A stretch of DNA of 64,000 bases, from the NCBI RefSeq assembly GCF_000376425.1, contig NZ_AQWL01000001.1, positions 380,846-444,845 on the forward strand, in the 5' to 3' direction. Within the stretch, counting starts at the first letter, position 1, and every line of letters begins with the position of its first letter. The notes beneath the pieces are model-generated. The model ran no database searches. It had not been told where the DNA came from and was given only the letters and a program-made list of their open reading frames with translations. The DNA is from Thiobacillus denitrificans DSM 12475 (GTDB lineage: Bacteria > Pseudomonadota > Gammaproteobacteria > Burkholderiales > Thiobacillaceae). The position numbers and the translations under genes were made by a program. Shown one piece after another: positions 62,174 through 64,000 of the stretch.

Positions 62174-62902
62174 ATGGATAGAAGCAAGCTTGATGACCGA
62201 ATGAAGGTGCTGCTGCGCAAGATACGCGCAGGGGAAACATCGTTCAGCCCGGTTGGTGAATCTGACGAGGCGCGCCGAGAGTTCGATAGACAGGTCAAAT
62301 GTCTCATCGCTCTGAGAGAGCAAAACTTAATCCCAACGAAGAGCTTACTTTTTCAACGTGAACCCTATGGTGAAGGCTTCGAGTTTTCTGGAGCTGCACT
62401 TGTGCGCGGTCTCACCTACGAAGGTGAGCTGGCTGCCGATGCACTCGATATGGCACCTGCCGTCGATGCTTTAGGGGATATGCTGAGCCACCCTGGACTA
62501 CTCGCCTGCCGACGAGACTTTGAGCGAGCAGTAGCCAGCGTTGCAAGCGATCCATCCCATGCAATAGCCGCTGCTTCGTCTACGCTAGAGAGCGTGTGCA
62601 AGGCGATTCTCTCTCAGCGCAGGCGGCCCTTCCCATCGGACCAGAGCATCCAGCCGCTGATGAAGGAAACCATGAAGGCGTTGGACTTGGCACCAGAGAA
62701 TGCGGCAGAAGATGAGATACGTAGAGTATTGGGGGCAGTCGGTAATATCGCTGCCGCCGTTGGTACGCTGCGAACAAAGTATGGGACAGCGCACGGACGG
62801 ACAAACGAACATACGCCACTGACATCCATACACGCACGGTTCGCAGTAAACGCTATGGCGGCTGGCGCGCTGTTCTTGCTGGAATCCGCGATAAATAAAT
62901 AA
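62174..62902 (+). CDS. Abortive infection protein with Abi_C (HEPN) domain
   Basis: A 242-residue protein. The C-terminal Abi_C domain has L-E-S-V-C-K-A-I-L, L-M-K-E-T-M-K-A-L-D-L-A-P, V-G-N-I-A-A-A-V-G-T-L-R and the HEPN RNase-type motif R-T-K-Y-G-T-A-H (R200-x6-H207). Proteins of this kind are expected to cleave RNA and stop phage growth by halting the cell. ATG 62174 follows AAGGA by 7 nt; a TTG at 62129 is less likely. It lies 261 nt past the nuclease-like gene, so it probably has its own promoter. Confidence 0.82.
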   Translation: MDRSKLDDRMKVLLRKIRAGETSFSPVGESDEARREFDRQVKCLIALREQNLIPTKSLLFQREPYGEGFEFSGAALVRGLTYEGELAADALDMAPAVDALGDMLSHPGLLACRRDFERAVASVASDPSHAIAAASSTLESVCKAILSQRRRPFPSDQSIQPLMKETMKALDLAPENAAEDEIRRVLGAVGNIAAAVGTLRTKYGTAHGRTNEHTPLTSIHARFAVNAMAAGALFLLESAINK

Positions 62903-63062
62903 ACCTGTACGTTGACTGTCTTCTTTGGCCGATGACCTCCCTGCCATGGCTTGGTTGTCGACCGTCGCGTCCTCGGCCTGAGCAGGCAGTTAGCGAGTAA
63001 GTCCATGGGGGCACCAAGCATATAAAATCACTAAATATATGGTGGATTTAACCCCCGGGATT

Positions 63063-63953
63063 TCACATTTTTATGTTGAAACCATCCTCGGGCACGCGAG
63101 TACATACTGCTGTATCCCAATTGACGCTGTATCGCCGGAACTCACCGACCTCCGGAAATAGCCTTGCCATGTGACCTGTTGCGTCCTGAAGAATCGGAGC
63201 TGCTATCTCCGCAGCGATTGCGAGATACTTCTTGTCTACATCGTTTTCGCGGCCTGTTCCACGGTCAGTGTGAAGATGTGCTCGTATGAAGCTGAAAGGA
63301 AAAGAGTGGGTTTGTGATGAAAGAAACTCGTACACCCCACGATTCTGGCTGGACTCATCTCGATTGCCAGCGACGATTTCATCTTGGCTCAAGTAAAAAG
63401 CAGATTCCCCTTTTAGGAGCTTCTGCTGCTGGCGCGGTTCTTTGGCGGCGAACGCCGGATTTTTCTTGATTCCCTCCTTTAGCGCCGCAGCCTGTTCCAC
63501 AAATCGTGAGTCGGGCTCATCTCCTGTGATCTTCGAGAGAATATTCGGCCTTCTTGTGCAATCGTGTAACTGCATACCGAGAAGGCGCAATGAATACTCG
63601 TCCACCTCCAAGGAAGCATCACACAGATATATAAATGTTACGTACGCCTCGAATAGGCTTCGGCAGATTGTTCCTACAGAACCGAAGTCATAGATGGTTC
63701 CCTGGACGTTGGCAGGTGTACCAGGAATCAAGCGATGCATCGCAAATCCGAAGCCGCAAATTCTGGCGAAGAGTACCGATGCCCAAAATCTGCGTGCTCC
63801 GTCTCCGCCCGGAAGACCTTCAGTCTCTCGCGATGCAGAAACTGCATCGATCAAAGATTGCGTTAGCGCAGCACTGCAGTCTTTGTAGTAGTCATTAAGC
63901 GCTGATCCAGACAATGGTTCTGGCGCTTTATCTGTTGTCTCTTTACCGTGCAT
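63063..63953 (-). CDS. Hypothetical protein, DUF5677-like
   Basis: A 296-residue alpha-helical protein. The segment G-T-I-C-R-S-L-F-E-A-Y-V-T-F-I-Y-L (about 92-110) resembles DUF5677-type proteins, a group seen in genomic islands. R-A-H-L-H-T-D-R-G-T-G near 215 is another conserved-looking spot. No signal peptide or membrane helix is clear. It is convergent with the Abi_C gene and lies in the same cargo zone. The family call is tentative. Confidence 0.5.
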   Translation of the reverse strand: MHGKETTDKAPEPLSGSALNDYYKDCSAALTQSLIDAVSASRETEGLPGGDGARRFWASVLFARICGFGFAMHRLIPGTPANVQGTIYDFGSVGTICRSLFEAYVTFIYLCDASLEVDEYSLRLLGMQLHDCTRRPNILSKITGDEPDSRFVEQAAALKEGIKKNPAFAAKEPRQQQKLLKGESAFYLSQDEIVAGNRDESSQNRGVYEFLSSQTHSFPFSFIRAHLHTDRGTGRENDVDKKYLAIAAEIAAPILQDATGHMARLFPEVGEFRRYSVNWDTAVCTRVPEDGFNIKM

Positions 63954-64000
63954 ATGAACATGCCTCTCTTAACACTACTGCCCGACAGTTTATTCCCCTG

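Overview
The window reads as a betaproteobacterial chromosome. The block pheA-hisC-tyrA-aroA-cmk-rpsA-ihfB-lapA-lapB-pyrF, followed by cysM and radA, together with high GC content and a copper nitrite-reductase cluster of the Nitrosomonas ncgABC-nirK type, points to a Nitrosomonadales-like organism (Thiobacillus, Sulfuricella or relatives). The species cannot be fixed from the sequence alone.

Positions 1-12.3 kb are conserved housekeeping genes on the plus strand. They cover aromatic amino acid and histidine synthesis (pheA end, hisC, tyrA, aroA), cmk, ribosomal protein S1, IHF-beta, the LapAB envelope pair, pyrF, UDP-glucose dehydrogenase, cysM and radA. Most are coupled by short overlaps. 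From 12.4 to 16.9 kb lie an alpha-glucan phosphorylase, a small charged protein, a single-domain PAS protein and prfC.

Positions 17.1-26.8 kb form one copper and nitrogen-oxide unit. A plus-strand sigma-54 activator with a cysteine-rich PAS sensor converges on a minus-strand set: ncgA (two-domain multicopper oxidase), ncgB (di-heme cytochrome c), ncgC (mono-heme cytochrome c), nirK-type two-domain copper protein, a metal-binding HMBD protein, cusB and cusA. A near-consensus -24/-12 promoter lies before ncgA. Dyads of the form GTT-N7-AAC occur upstream of ncgA (three copies) and upstream of the activator gene (two copies), so the activator probably controls the cluster and itself.

A tRNA-Arg(ACG) with its own promoter and terminator sits at 27.14-27.22 kb. 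Just beyond it begins a large integrative and conjugative element (ICE) of the Tn4371 family, lying in reverse orientation. Its transfer module on the minus strand is traG-RHH-trbBCDEJ-eexN-trbLFGI-DUF2274 (28.3-40.5 kb). A second backbone block on the minus strand is DUF2958-DUF2285-AlpA-repA-iterons-parA-RHH-DUF2840-traF-relaxase (51.7-58.9 kb). The integrase is not in the window and should lie to the right of 64 kb.

Two cargo zones break the backbone. Cargo 1 (41-51.6 kb) holds an orphan low-GC gene, a tightly coupled four-gene operon (type III-like restriction subunit, Mod methyltransferase, a coiled-coil/membrane protein, and a RelE-like/UvrD helicase fusion) and an HU protein. Cargo 2 (60.3-64 kb) holds a candidate PD-(D/E)xK protein, an Abi_C/HEPN abortive-infection protein and a DUF5677-like protein. 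Both look like anti-phage or anti-plasmid defence.
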